This document shows, in pieces, positions 35,271 to 44,423 of a DNA stretch of 64,000 nt. The stretch spans positions 124,001-188,000 of the forward strand of contig CAYTWB010000002.1 of the NCBI GenBank assembly GCA_964441945.1. The letters run 5' to 3'. The notes under the pieces are model-generated. The model saw only the letters and a program-made list of their open reading frames with translations, searched no databases and had not been told where the DNA came from. Position numbers and translations under genes: made by a program. Origin of the DNA: JADGQM01 sp964441945. GTDB taxonomy: Bacteria > Desulfobacterota > Syntrophobacteria > Syntrophobacterales > Syntrophobacteraceae. Every line of letters starts with the position of its first letter. The first letter of the stretch is position 1.

Positions 35271-36914
35271 TCAGGCGCCTTCCTTATAACCATGGGCAAT
35301 GGGATTACGCCTGCCCATGCCGAATGCCTTCGTGGTGACTCTCAAAATCGGTGGTGCCTGCCATCGCTTGTACTCGTTGCGATTGACGCGCTCGATCACC
35401 CACTCAACCAACTCTGTACTCCAGCCCTGAGCAACGATTTCTTCGATCCCGAGTCGTTTTTCCACGTACCCCGCCAGAATGGCGTCAAGGACTTCATAGG
35501 GAGGCAAAGTGTCCTGGTCCTTCTGATTGGGACGCAGTTCAGCCGAAGGCGCCCTGGTGAGAATCCGCTCCGGTATCCATTGATGCTGCTCGTTCAGCTT
35601 GCGGGCCAGGTCATAGACCATGGTTTTCGGAACATCCCCGATGACCGCCAGACCCCCGTTCATATCGCCGTAGAGGGTACAGTAGCCCACGGCTACCTCG
35701 GACTTGTTCCCGGTGCTAAGGAGCAGACGATGGAATTTGTTGGAAAGTGACATGAGAATCAAACCGCGGAGGCGAGCCTGCAGGTTTTCTTCGGTTACAT
35801 CCGGCGGAACACCGGCAAATACCGGTGAGAGCGTCTTGAGTGCCTCGCTGAAGAGCTCTCCAATGCCAACCACTTCAAAGGCAATCCCAAGGCGAGAAGC
35901 CAGTTCCCGAGCATCCTCCAGGCTTTCGGGAGCATTGTAGGGGCCCGGCATTCCGACACCCAATACATTCTCGACACCCAGAGCAAGGGCTGCAAGACAG
36001 GCTACCAACGCCGAATCGATCCCCCCGCTCAGACCCACGACCGCTTTCCTGAAACCATTTCGGTGAGTGTAATCCCTCAATCCCAGAACCAGAGCTTCGA
36101 TCACCTCACAGGCAGGGTCATCGATCGTATTATGGAATTCACCCTCGCGTGTCCTGGTATCGTAGACAATGAGGTCTTCCCTGAAATCAGCGCCACGTGC
36201 AACGAGTTGCCCCGTTTGATCCCAGACCATGCTGTGTCCGTGAAAGATCAGCTCGTCGTTTCCTCCCACCTGGTTTACATAAATCAGCTGCTGGTTAAAC
36301 TGCTGCGCCTGGGTTTTCAAGAGCTCACCCACCCAGGCTGCCTTGCCGACGTGGTACGGGGATGCGGAGATGTTGATGAGAATCTCCACTCCGGCTGCCC
36401 CCAGCTCGTTCAAAGGGTCGCAGTGATAGAGCGGTCGAGGAAGATAGTCGGCAACATTCCAGATATCTTCGCAGATGGTGATGCCCAGGCGCTCTCCCTT
36501 GAAGTCCACCCAGACCGCCCGATCTCCCGGTTCAAAGTAGCGCTCCTCATCGAAGACATCGTAAGAGGGAAGCAGGCGCTTATGAGCGCTTGTGATCAGT
36601 TTGCCGTCGGCAAAGAAAAGCGCCGTGTTGTGATAGGGCTTGCCCGGAGCATTTTCATTTTCGGACACAACTCCGCAAATCACTCCAATGCCCGTGCTTG
36701 CCTCCTGGATCCGTGGCCAATACCTCCGGCTCGCCCTGACAAAGCTCGGCTTGTCGAGGAGATCCCGGGGTGGATACCCGATGAGGGCCATTTCGGAAAA
36801 GACCACCAGGTCACACCGCTCGCTCTTAGCCTTTTGGATGAAATCACAAATCTTGTTCGTATTCCCTGAAAAGTCCCCGATATAGGGGTCGATTTGTACT
36901 AGAGCTACACGCAT
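35271..36914 (-). CDS. nadE: Glutamine-dependent NAD+ synthetase
   Basis: Converts nicotinate adenine dinucleotide to NAD using glutamine nitrogen. The N-terminal nitrilase-type glutaminase domain (residues 1-260) has Glu in FSEMALIGYPPRDLL, Lys in HKRLLPSYDVFDE and Cys in GITICEDIWN. The C-terminal synthetase domain has the PP-loop GLSGGIDSALVA near residue 285 and STGNKSEVAVGY. The start ATG at 36914 gives MRVALVQIDPY, the usual beginning, and 547 residues; the frame extends upstream but is not conserved-looking. Gap of 124 bases to glnB. Confidence 0.95.
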   Translation of the reverse strand: MRVALVQIDPYIGDFSGNTNKICDFIQKAKSERCDLVVFSEMALIGYPPRDLLDKPSFVRASRRYWPRIQEASTGIGVICGVVSENENAPGKPYHNTALFFADGKLITSAHKRLLPSYDVFDEERYFEPGDRAVWVDFKGERLGITICEDIWNVADYLPRPLYHCDPLNELGAAGVEILINISASPYHVGKAAWVGELLKTQAQQFNQQLIYVNQVGGNDELIFHGHSMVWDQTGQLVARGADFREDLIVYDTRTREGEFHNTIDDPACEVIEALVLGLRDYTHRNGFRKAVVGLSGGIDSALVACLAALALGVENVLGVGMPGPYNAPESLEDARELASRLGIAFEVVGIGELFSEALKTLSPVFAGVPPDVTEENLQARLRGLILMSLSNKFHRLLLSTGNKSEVAVGYCTLYGDMNGGLAVIGDVPKTMVYDLARKLNEQHQWIPERILTRAPSAELRPNQKDQDTLPPYEVLDAILAGYVEKRLGIEEIVAQGWSTELVEWVIERVNRNEYKRWQAPPILRVTTKAFGMGRRNPIAHGYKEGA

Positions 36915-37185
36915 TCTCAAGGTCCCAAAAGAGTGGTAGATTGTGCTGAGCCGATCACCGAACGAACCCTGCCGCTCCCCTGGTCGATCGGTATCGCTCC
37001 GGCAGGCCATTCTTATAGCACGATTCGTTCCAGCTTCCGGCACGTCTCTCGATTGGCCACCTGAAGCATGAGGCATGTGGCAGGTGCGGGATTGACCTCT
37101 CAGCCGCGGGACAGGAGGTTGGCTCGACAACATTCCGGCTCAATTCTGTCCCTCCCGGCTTACCCCTTTAAGTCCGCGCACTCTG

Positions 37186-38757
37186 TCAGCTGTCTTCCGC
37201 CTTCAGCTTTCGGTCTTCCGGGTCAGGAAGGCGCCTGGCACGAAAACGTAGCGGATTGATTCCATATTTATCAACTTTGTACTGAATGATCCGCTTGGTC
37301 GTTCCGAGCAGACGTGCCGCCTGGGATTGATTGCCATGGACGTCTTTGAGGGCGTCGGTTATCAAATCCCTTTCAAATGCCCCCACCAGGGCCTCCAGTT
37401 TGCCCCGGCTCACATTCTGCTTCTCCTTCGACTTCATTTGCAGGGTCGGCGGAAGTTGCCGGGCATCGATCGCATTTCCCGTTGCCAGGAGCACTGCTCG
37501 CTCGATGCAGTTTTCCAGTTCTCGTACATTGCCCGGCCAGTGGTAGGACATGAGCAAATCGATGGCGCTTGTAGAGATACGGTTCACCTCCTTCGCGAAT
37601 TCCTGAGCGTACTTGATGACAAAGAAGTCGGCGAGGAGCAGAATATCAGGTCCCCGATCCCGAAGAGGCGGCAGGAAAATAGGGAAGACATTGAGGCGGT
37701 AGAAAAGATCGGAACGGAAGGTCGCCATCGCCACTTCTTTTTCCAGATCTTTGTTCGTTGCAGCAACGACTCGGACATCCACTTTTACCGTGCGAGATGA
37801 TCCAAGGGGTTGAAACTCACGATCCTGGAGAACACGAAGAAGCTTGGCCTGGGCGATTGGCGACAGCTCACCCACCTCGTCCAGGAAGATGGTGCCCCCC
37901 TCTGCTTCCTCGAATCGACCGCGCCTGCGGGTGATGGCACCCGTGAAAGCCCCCTTCTCGTGACCGAACAGCTCGCTCTCGAGCAGTGTGTCGGGCATGG
38001 CGGCGCAGTTGACCTGAACCAGAGGGCCCTGACGGCGACGACTGTTTTCGTGGATCGCTCGGGCCACTAATTCCTTGCCGGTTCCCGTTTCGCCGTGGAT
38101 CAGAACGGTGGTGTTCGTGTCAGCCACCTGATCGATCAGGCGCAAAACCTCCTGGATGACTTTGGAACGGCCGATGATATTCGTTTTGGGGCGCCTGGCT
38201 TCCGCCAGCATACGGCGAAGACGGCGGTTCTCCTCCTCGACCACCCGAAAGTGCACAACCTTGCCCAGGAGCTCCGCAACAGCGCTGAGAATCTCCACCT
38301 CGCGATCCAGGTCTTCGACCTGATGGGCGAGTTTATCGACGGAAAGCACCCCAACCGCCCGTTGCTGATAGAAGATGGGAACACAAAGAAAAGCCAACTC
38401 ATCCCGATTCAGAGACTTCCGTGCCCCGGTTCGATCGAGGAAAAGCATTTCATTGCTGAGATTGGCAATGGCCAGAGGACGCCCGGACTGTGCCACCTTC
38501 CCGGTAATACCCTCACCCGGTTGATAGCAGATCTTCCCGGCCTCGACATCCACCCCCCTGGCGACATCGAGCCAGGCCCTGCCGGTTTGCAGGTCAAGGA
38601 TGGAAATCATCCCTCGCTCCATACCCAGCCAGGAGCTCAGGATGTCCAGGGTCTGCTGCAGCTGGTCCTTCAGGTCGTTTGGCCGCGATATGACCCGAGC
38701 GATTTCATGCAGTGCCCGCAGCTCCAGATAGCCAAAATGCGCAGTGGATGGTCCCAA
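37186..38757 (-). CDS. NifA-like sigma-54-dependent activator (GAF-AAA-Fis)
   Basis: An enhancer-binding activator for sigma-54 polymerase. The GAF domain (residues about 20-175) resembles that of NifA, with RGMISILDLQTG, PGEGITGKVAQSGRP, FLDRTGARKSLNRDELAFLCVP. The AAA+ domain (residues about 195-430) has Walker A HGETGTGKELVARA, the GAFTGA loop that touches sigma-54, and Walker B GGTIFLDEVGEL. A Fis-type HTH ends the protein (NQSQAARLLGTTKRIIQYKV). No nif genes are present in the window, so it could regulate nitrogen fixation elsewhere or another process. An inverted repeat lies just upstream. Confidence 0.9.
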   Translation of the reverse strand: MGPSTAHFGYLELRALHEIARVISRPNDLKDQLQQTLDILSSWLGMERGMISILDLQTGRAWLDVARGVDVEAGKICYQPGEGITGKVAQSGRPLAIANLSNEMLFLDRTGARKSLNRDELAFLCVPIFYQQRAVGVLSVDKLAHQVEDLDREVEILSAVAELLGKVVHFRVVEEENRRLRRMLAEARRPKTNIIGRSKVIQEVLRLIDQVADTNTTVLIHGETGTGKELVARAIHENSRRRQGPLVQVNCAAMPDTLLESELFGHEKGAFTGAITRRRGRFEEAEGGTIFLDEVGELSPIAQAKLLRVLQDREFQPLGSSRTVKVDVRVVAATNKDLEKEVAMATFRSDLFYRLNVFPIFLPPLRDRGPDILLLADFFVIKYAQEFAKEVNRISTSAIDLLMSYHWPGNVRELENCIERAVLLATGNAIDARQLPPTLQMKSKEKQNVSRGKLEALVGAFERDLITDALKDVHGNQSQAARLLGTTKRIIQYKVDKYGINPLRFRARRLPDPEDRKLKAEDS

Positions 38758-38788
38758 GCCTTTTCACCCCTTCGATAGTACGCATTGT

Positions 38789-38804
38789 TGATAGCGCACT
38801 ATCA
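38789..38804. repeat. Inverted repeat in the regulator/isomerase intergenic region
   Basis: TGATAG-CGCA-CTATCA is a perfect 6-bp palindrome between two divergent genes, 32 bases upstream of the NifA-like start. A partial copy CGATAG is seen about ten bases to the left. It could be an operator, possibly for autoregulation. Confidence 0.3.
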
Positions 38805-38977
38805 CAAAAATGTCACGGACTAGTTGGTCGTTCGGGGCCGGTTCACGGCATCACGATGGGAGAGGATGATGAATTCTTTGACGTTGCCCGGCAGGATTTT
38901 CCAGAATTGACGATCCTCGTATGATGAGAGAGAATGAAATTCTTGGACCTGAATCGATTGATCAGAAAAGGAACACT

Positions 38978-39808
38978 GTGAGACCGTACAATGGGCAACT
39001 GCTGGCGCAACTCGATCAATTTATGATTGAGTCCTTAAGACTGGTCTATGTGAACATGCCCTGGAAGTTCCTCCACGGCTATCTAGAGATGATCCTCGAA
39101 CACCGGATCAATATCGAAATGGGTCTTGAGGCCGAACAGCTCGACAACGTTTCGCGGTGCCAGTTTCGCTCTATTGTGGAAAAGCTGCATCAGCGAGGAT
39201 GCCGAATCACTCTTCACGGTCCTTTCTGGGGCCTTTGCCCCGGCAGCTCCGACATCCTGATACGCCAGGTGTCGAGGTTTCGGTTCCAGCAGCTCTTTGA
39301 CCTGGTGGAGCTCATTCAGCCTGTGCAGGTCGTCTGCCACACAGGGTACGATCCGAAACACCACGGCAGCGACAGTGACTGCTTTCTTGATCGGAGCCTC
39401 GGCATATGGGAGCCTCTCGCCGTGAGGGCCGAGAGGTCAGGGGTCCCGCTGCTCCTGGAGAATGTCTGGGAATACGGGCCGGACCTTCATCGTGAACTCT
39501 TTGCCCGGCTGGATTCCCGCTATTTCGGCTTCTGCCTGGATGTTGGCCACCAAAACAGCTTTTCCAGAACACCTCTGTCCGAATGGGTTGAGTCTCTGGG
39601 AGGTTTTTTGAAAGAGATCCATGTGCATGACAATAGTGGTGTTCGTGACGATCACTTTCCAGTAGGCTGGGGAACCATTGATTTCACGACACTCTTCAGG
39701 CTCTTGCGGGCCGGGGATATCCATCCCATCCTCACTCTTGAACCACATCGGGAAGAACACCTTATTGAGAGCCTCGCCGGGTTGATCAGGGTTATGGCCG
39801 ATAAATGA
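38978..39808 (+). CDS. Sugar phosphate isomerase/epimerase family TIM-barrel protein
   Basis: A xylose-isomerase-like TIM barrel. The metal-site segments are GCRITLHGPFWGLCPGSS, VVCHTGYD, LLLENVWE, FCLDVGHQ and EIHVHDNSG, the typical ordered Glu/Asp/His positions of this superfamily. Substrate unknown. The GTG at 38978 has AAAGGA five bases upstream and is preferred; ATG codons at 38921 and 38924 give a longer N-terminus with no visible ribosome binding site. The gene stands alone, divergent from the NifA-like regulator. Confidence 0.85.
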   Translation: MRPYNGQLLAQLDQFMIESLRLVYVNMPWKFLHGYLEMILEHRINIEMGLEAEQLDNVSRCQFRSIVEKLHQRGCRITLHGPFWGLCPGSSDILIRQVSRFRFQQLFDLVELIQPVQVVCHTGYDPKHHGSDSDCFLDRSLGIWEPLAVRAERSGVPLLLENVWEYGPDLHRELFARLDSRYFGFCLDVGHQNSFSRTPLSEWVESLGGFLKEIHVHDNSGVRDDHFPVGWGTIDFTTLFRLLRAGDIHPILTLEPHREEHLIESLAGLIRVMADK

Positions 39809-39966
39809 AGGCATTGCAGTCCTGTTTTAGAGACAATCTACTGGTATTCATCCGCAGCCCATGGTAGTGGTTCCCGGATGCTAATCGAGTCGCTTTTCGC
39901 CGGTCTTTGGTGAGGTGCTCACAGCCCGGATGGAGTAGATCAAGTTTTCACGAAAGGAGCCAAGCC

Positions 39967-40272
39967 ATGGCAGTTGTTGAAGTCAGCATTATTCCCCTCG
40001 GCGTTCCAGGTACCAGCCTCAGCGGTCATGTGGCGCGAGTATTGAAAATCCTTCAGGAGAGTTCGCTCAAGTTCGAATTGACTGCTATGGGAACCATCAT
40101 CTCGGGAGACCTTGAGGAAATCTTGCAGATCGTAAAAAGAATGCATGAAGGCTGCTTCGCGGGCGAGGTGGACCGGGTGCTCACCCAGATCAAGATCGAC
40201 GATCGCCGGGACAAGCCGGCCAGTCCAGAACAGAAAATCCGATCCGTAATGTCGAAGCTCTCGGCGAGCTGA
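39967..40272 (+). CDS. MTH1187/YkoF-like thiamine-binding protein
   Basis: A 101-residue protein of the MTH1187 family (once DUF77), small ferredoxin-like proteins that bind thiamine or hydroxymethylpyrimidine. It begins MAVVEVSIIPLGVPGTSLSG and continues with FELTAMGTIISGDLEEIL, both family blocks. The role is probably thiamine salvage or buffering; no other thiamine gene is near. AAAGGAG upstream of the ATG at 39967 decides the start. khpA follows after 28 bases. Confidence 0.88.
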   Translation: MAVVEVSIIPLGVPGTSLSGHVARVLKILQESSLKFELTAMGTIISGDLEEILQIVKRMHEGCFAGEVDRVLTQIKIDDRRDKPASPEQKIRSVMSKLSAS

Positions 40273-40300
40273 ACCGGCACATAGACTAAGGATTCACAAT

Positions 40301-40531
40301 ATGAAAGCACTGGTACAGTACTTCATCAAATCCCTGGCTGATCATCCTGAAGAAGCGGTCCTGGTGGAACGTGAGATGGATGATGCCATCCTTCTCGAAC
40401 TGAAGATCTCGCCCGACGATTTCGGGAGAATCATAGGGAAGAACGGCAACACGATCAATGCGATTCGCACTGTGGTTCAGGCCGCAGCTTCAAGCCAGAA
40501 GAAGCGGATTAAACTTGAAGTCGTGAGTTGA
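40301..40531 (+). CDS. khpA: KH-domain RNA-binding protein KhpA
   Basis: A 76-residue single-KH protein (YlqC/KhpA). The GxxG loop that contacts RNA is in GRIIGKNGNTINAIR. KhpA usually acts with KhpB/Jag in post-transcriptional control and cell-wall growth. AAGGA precedes the ATG. The rpsP/rimM neighbours common in other genomes are absent; here it follows a thiamine-binding protein. Confidence 0.92.
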   Translation: MKALVQYFIKSLADHPEEAVLVEREMDDAILLELKISPDDFGRIIGKNGNTINAIRTVVQAAASSQKKRIKLEVVS

Positions 40532-40545
40532 CGTCGGATTGTCTA

Positions 40546-40574
40546 TTGAAATAGATCCTTCGGATTATTAGCAT
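40546..40574 (+). promoter_or_regulatory. Possible promoter for the Lon-like gene
   Basis: TTGAAA (40546-40551), 17 bases, TAGCAT (40569-40574); transcription would start near 40581, about 80 bases before the ATG. Four of six -10 bases match, so support is modest. No sigma-32 CCCCAT element was seen. Confidence 0.3.
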
Positions 40575-40662
40575 ACCAGATAATGGGATCCTGATCGTCC
40601 TGCACGGTCAGCAGCCCATGCTCAATTCATAACCCGGCATATCAGGAGGAAGGATATAGCGC

Positions 40663-43143
40663 ATGGCAAAGAAACCCTTGGCATTGTCCGTGAACGAATT
40701 GCGAGCCCGCATCGAGCCCGAGTCGTTGCCGTTTGATAACACCCAATCCCTGGAAGACCTACAAGAAAGAGTGGTGGGGCAGGATCGGGCCATTGACGCC
40801 ATCAAGTTCGGAATGGGTATGAAAGAGCGGGGATACAATATCTTTATAGCCGGACCATCCAATGCCGGTCTCACCTATACCGCCAAGACCTTTATCGAAG
40901 AGCAGGCAAAACAGGAACCTACACCGCCGGACTGGTGTTATGTGTACAACTTCAAGGAACCCGACAAGCCCAAGGGCGTTATGGTTTCTCCAGGACGCGG
41001 CAAGCAGCTCAAGAAAGACATGCACGACTTTATTGAAACCCTCCACACGAAGATTCCCGAAGTCTTCGACAGTGATGACTATCGAACCAAAGAGAATGAG
41101 GTGCACCAGTCTTTCGAACGGGTGAGAAGGGAGATCATCGACCAGTTGTCTCATGAGGCCAAGGAGCAGGGTTTTATCCTCCAGTTCTCCCAGGTCGGCA
41201 TGGTCATCATCCCGGCCAACAAAGAAGGGGAACCGATGACCCAGGAGGACCTCCGCCACCTCGATGAAGAGGAAAGGAAGCTCCTGCGGCAGAAGAGCGA
41301 CGAGCTTCATGAGAAGATGAAAGACGCTATCAAGACAATCCGGGAGGCCGAGACCGAATTCAAAGAGAAACACACCAAACTGGACAGCGAAATTGCGCTC
41401 TTTGTCGTCGGCCAGCTCATGGATCGTTACGAGGAAAGATACCAGGAAGACCAGCAGGTCCTCGATTTCCTGAAAATGGCTCAGGAGGACATTCTGGAAA
41501 ACATCGAGGACTTCAAGAAAAAACCTGAAGGGCAGCAGCCCCAGCCCGGGGCCCCTTTCCCGGTCCCGCCCAAAGAGGCCCTTTTCAGGAAGTACGATAT
41601 CAATGTCCTGATCGACAATTCCGAAACTCAGGGTGCTCCGGTCGTCATCGAGTCGAACCCCGTCTACACAAACATCTTCGGTTCCATCGAACGCCAGGCA
41701 TGGTTCGGCGCCTTGTTCACAGACCACACGATGATCAAGCCCGGGGCATTGCATAAGGCCAACGGCGGCTACCTGGTGATGAAAGCCCTGGATCTCTTGA
41801 GGTGGTTCATCAGCTATGAAGCGCTCAAGAGGGCCCTGAAGGATGAGGAAATCAAGATTGAAGATCTGGGGGAGCTCTACGGGCTGTTCAGCACACGGAC
41901 CATCCGTCCGGAGCCCATTCCATTGAGTGTCAAGATCGTGCTGACAGGGGATCCCTACATCTACCAGTTGCTCTATACCTATGACGATCGTTTCCCCAAG
42001 CTTTTCAAGGTGAAAGCGCATATGGACGATCAGATGGATCGCAAGGACCAGACCATCGTTGAATGCGCCAGAATGATGAGCAGCTTTTGCAAGGAGAACA
42101 AGCTCAGACACCTTGATCGAACGGGAGTCGCCAGAATGGTTGAATACAGCATGGAGCTGACCGAGAGTCAAGAAAAGCTCAGCCTGGAGCTCGGAACTAT
42201 CAGCGATTTGCTCAGGGAAGCCAACTACTTCGCGGGACTTGACAGTGCCGACCTGATCTACGACAGGCACGTGGAAAACGCCATCAAGAAGCGAATTTAT
42301 CGCTCGAACCTCGTGGAGGAACGGGTCAAGGAACTGGTTGAAAAGGACATCTTCTGGGTTGAGACGGACGGACACAAGGTCGGGCAGGTAAATGGACTGG
42401 CAGTCCTTATGACCGGCGATCACATGTTTGGCAAACCCAATCGTATCACCGCCACCGTCAGTGTCGGCCGGGACGGAATGGTGTCCATCGACCGGGAATC
42501 CAAAATGAGCGGCAATATCCATACGAAGGGCTTGATCATTCTCAGCAACTTCATGAAGGAGCGTTTTGCTCAGAACAAGCCCATATCGCTCTCCGCATCG
42601 CTTTGCTTTGAACAGAGCTACGGAATGGTGGAAGGAGACAGTGCTTCGAGCACCGAGCTTTATGTGCTTCTCAGCGCTATCGCCAGTGTCCCCATCTCCC
42701 AGGGGATTGCGGTAACGGGATCAGTAAGCCAGAAGGGTGAAGTTCAACCAATCGGCGGTGTGAATCATAAAATCAAGGCCTGGTTCGATATCTGCCGGCA
42801 CAAGGGGTTCACCGGGAACCAGGGGGTGATGATCCCCTCCAAGAATATCCCAAACCTCATGCTTGAGCAGGAGATTGTGGATGCCGTGAGCGCGGGTCAA
42901 TTCCATGTGTGGCCGATATCGACCATCGAGGAGGGCATCGCAGTCCTGACCGGCCTGGAGGCCGGCGAATTGCAGGAAGACGGCACGTATCCCGAGGGCA
43001 CGCTGTTCCGGAAAGTGGACGACCGGCTCAAGAAGATTGCAGAAGTAGTGCGCGCATACGGCAAGGAGTCCGAGAACGGCAAGCGCAAAGAGGAGGATGA
43101 GTCGGCCGGCTGTCCTGGTTGTGGGGCCAGGGAGTACTCGTGA
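40663..43143 (+). CDS. Lon-family AAA-like protease (LonB-related, COG1067 type)
   Basis: An 826-residue protein with an N-terminal AAA-like part, a long coiled-coil middle (residues about 150-300, Lys/Glu-rich) and a C-terminal Lon protease domain. The catalytic serine is in EGDSASSTELYVLLSA near residue 655 and the lysine in GGVNHKIKAW near 703, so proteolysis is expected. The nucleotide loop reads GPSNAGLTYTAK: the Lys of GxxxxGK[ST] is replaced by Leu, so ATP hydrolysis may be weak or lost. It is soluble, without membrane helices. AGGAGGAAGG precedes the start. It stands alone. Confidence 0.9.
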   Translation: MAKKPLALSVNELRARIEPESLPFDNTQSLEDLQERVVGQDRAIDAIKFGMGMKERGYNIFIAGPSNAGLTYTAKTFIEEQAKQEPTPPDWCYVYNFKEPDKPKGVMVSPGRGKQLKKDMHDFIETLHTKIPEVFDSDDYRTKENEVHQSFERVRREIIDQLSHEAKEQGFILQFSQVGMVIIPANKEGEPMTQEDLRHLDEEERKLLRQKSDELHEKMKDAIKTIREAETEFKEKHTKLDSEIALFVVGQLMDRYEERYQEDQQVLDFLKMAQEDILENIEDFKKKPEGQQPQPGAPFPVPPKEALFRKYDINVLIDNSETQGAPVVIESNPVYTNIFGSIERQAWFGALFTDHTMIKPGALHKANGGYLVMKALDLLRWFISYEALKRALKDEEIKIEDLGELYGLFSTRTIRPEPIPLSVKIVLTGDPYIYQLLYTYDDRFPKLFKVKAHMDDQMDRKDQTIVECARMMSSFCKENKLRHLDRTGVARMVEYSMELTESQEKLSLELGTISDLLREANYFAGLDSADLIYDRHVENAIKKRIYRSNLVEERVKELVEKDIFWVETDGHKVGQVNGLAVLMTGDHMFGKPNRITATVSVGRDGMVSIDRESKMSGNIHTKGLIILSNFMKERFAQNKPISLSASLCFEQSYGMVEGDSASSTELYVLLSAIASVPISQGIAVTGSVSQKGEVQPIGGVNHKIKAWFDICRHKGFTGNQGVMIPSKNIPNLMLEQEIVDAVSAGQFHVWPISTIEEGIAVLTGLEAGELQEDGTYPEGTLFRKVDDRLKKIAEVVRAYGKESENGKRKEEDESAGCPGCGAREYS

Positions 43144-43900
43144 GTCTGAAGAGGGCTGGGTCAACTCACCCTGCAAAACCCTGAGAGTTTCAGGGACCCA
43201 GGAAGGGACTTCTCTGGTGCGGAACCGGTGCGATAGCGAGAATTGACCAGGGCCGCCACTCTGCTCAAACCGGTGGGCCTCTCTGTACTGTTTCGGGCTT
43301 TCTTGTGCTCGCTGGATGCCAGGTGACTCAGGGAAATGCTTTTCATCTCCATGCCGCTGCTCCTGGAGGTGTGTGCTTCGAGGGAGGGGACGGTCCGAGT
43401 TTTGGGTCTGCGATAGCAATCCGGGGGGCGACCGAATTCGCCGGTATTGTTGCGGGGAATCACCTCCTCAATGAAAGATACCCGGCTATTGCCCGGTTCT
43501 CCCTCACGGGAGGGCACACTTGGCCTGTATTGCTCACAAGGGCTGAATACTGTCCCCTATTCAATGCATCCCGCTCCCCCAAATGTGCCCCATAGAGAAT
43601 CTTCCTCAATAGATCCTGCCTGTTGAATGTGTTTGGAATCGCGTTTAAATGTGGGATGAATACTGGTGTTGCGGAAAGATCACCCGTGAAAGCCTTCGGC
43701 CGCACATGGCCGTTTCTTGCCAGGTCCTGGTTCTAATGGATGGTGATCTGTGATATGATTGGCTGCCAGGTGAGGTCGGTTTGGCGGTCTGTTGTGCGGC
43801 GCAATGGCATCCGCGGTACCTTCGTAACCATGGACTTCCGGCTGGTCCTGAGGGTCGAGGGCCGGTATGATCGCTTTGGAGACTGAGTTCAAGGTGACAT
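43144..43900. other. 757-base stretch without a supported gene
   Basis: Reading both strands I find only frames with no recognisable motif, no good start signal and biased composition, for example 43305-43595 (+) and 43161-43517 (-). A hairpin is present near the left end. It may hold a degraded gene or regulatory DNA; I cannot say which. Confidence 0.5.
43179..43195. terminator. Possible hairpin after the Lon-like gene
   Basis: CCCTGA-GAGTT-TCAGGG forms a perfect 6-bp stem 36 bases after the stop. On the minus strand it is followed by TTTT; on the plus strand no T run follows, so its terminator role for the Lon-like gene is doubtful. Confidence 0.25.
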
Positions 43901-44395
43901 GTGGGCACGGCGAAAAGAAGGCGTTTGCTGACAGTTGTCGGTTTCGTATTCCTTGCTTTGGCGATGAGCCGCCAGGACCTGATCCCATCTGAGGATAAGA
44001 TGCCGAAAGGAAGCCTGTATTCGGCTTCCACTACCATAACCGACCATAATGGAGTCGAAAATCCCTTGGATATCTCCCTGGATACGGACTCACAGGGTGG
44101 CGTTTCTGAACTGGCTGTTGGCGAGTGTGTTGTTTTCAGCATCAGGAATCCCGGGGCGGGCGGCTACCGCTTGCAGGACCCCGACTATGATCCAAAGATC
44201 GTACAACTGAAAGAGCAAAAGAGGACCCTGCCAATCGGTTCACCAGCGAAGGGAGGTGATTTCGGACAGATCGAGTACACATTCTGTGCCGCTTCTCCCG
44301 GATCTACAGAGGTTGTTTTCAGGACCTTTAGATCATGGGAAAAGGCTGCCGGAGCGCAAGAGGTCCTGAGGGTAAAAGTCATAGTGAAGAGATGA
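43901..44395 (+). CDS. Secreted chagasin-like (I42 family) cysteine protease inhibitor
   Basis: A 164-residue protein with a Sec-type N-terminus (MGTAKRRRLLTVVGFVFLAL). The rest resembles the immunoglobulin-like I42/chagasin inhibitors, which plug papain-family active sites with three loops. Here the loops appear as NPGAGGY (for NPTTGY), GGDFGQIEYTF (for the Gly-rich loop) and FRSWEKA (for RPWE), followed by the usual VLRVKVIV strand. Similarity is by pattern, so the call is good but not certain. The start is GTG at 43901 with AAGGTG upstream. It lies 28 bases before a papain-like protease gene, the natural target class. Confidence 0.75.
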   Translation: MGTAKRRRLLTVVGFVFLALAMSRQDLIPSEDKMPKGSLYSASTTITDHNGVENPLDISLDTDSQGGVSELAVGECVVFSIRNPGAGGYRLQDPDYDPKIVQLKEQKRTLPIGSPAKGGDFGQIEYTFCAASPGSTEVVFRTFRSWEKAAGAQEVLRVKVIVKR

Positions 44396-44423
44396 TGTGG
44401 TCCTTTAGAGAGGAGGAATCTTT

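Noticed and set aside
43305..43595. A 96-codon plus-strand frame as a gene
   Set aside because: No ribosome binding site, no known motif, and equally long frames exist on the opposite strand of the same segment.
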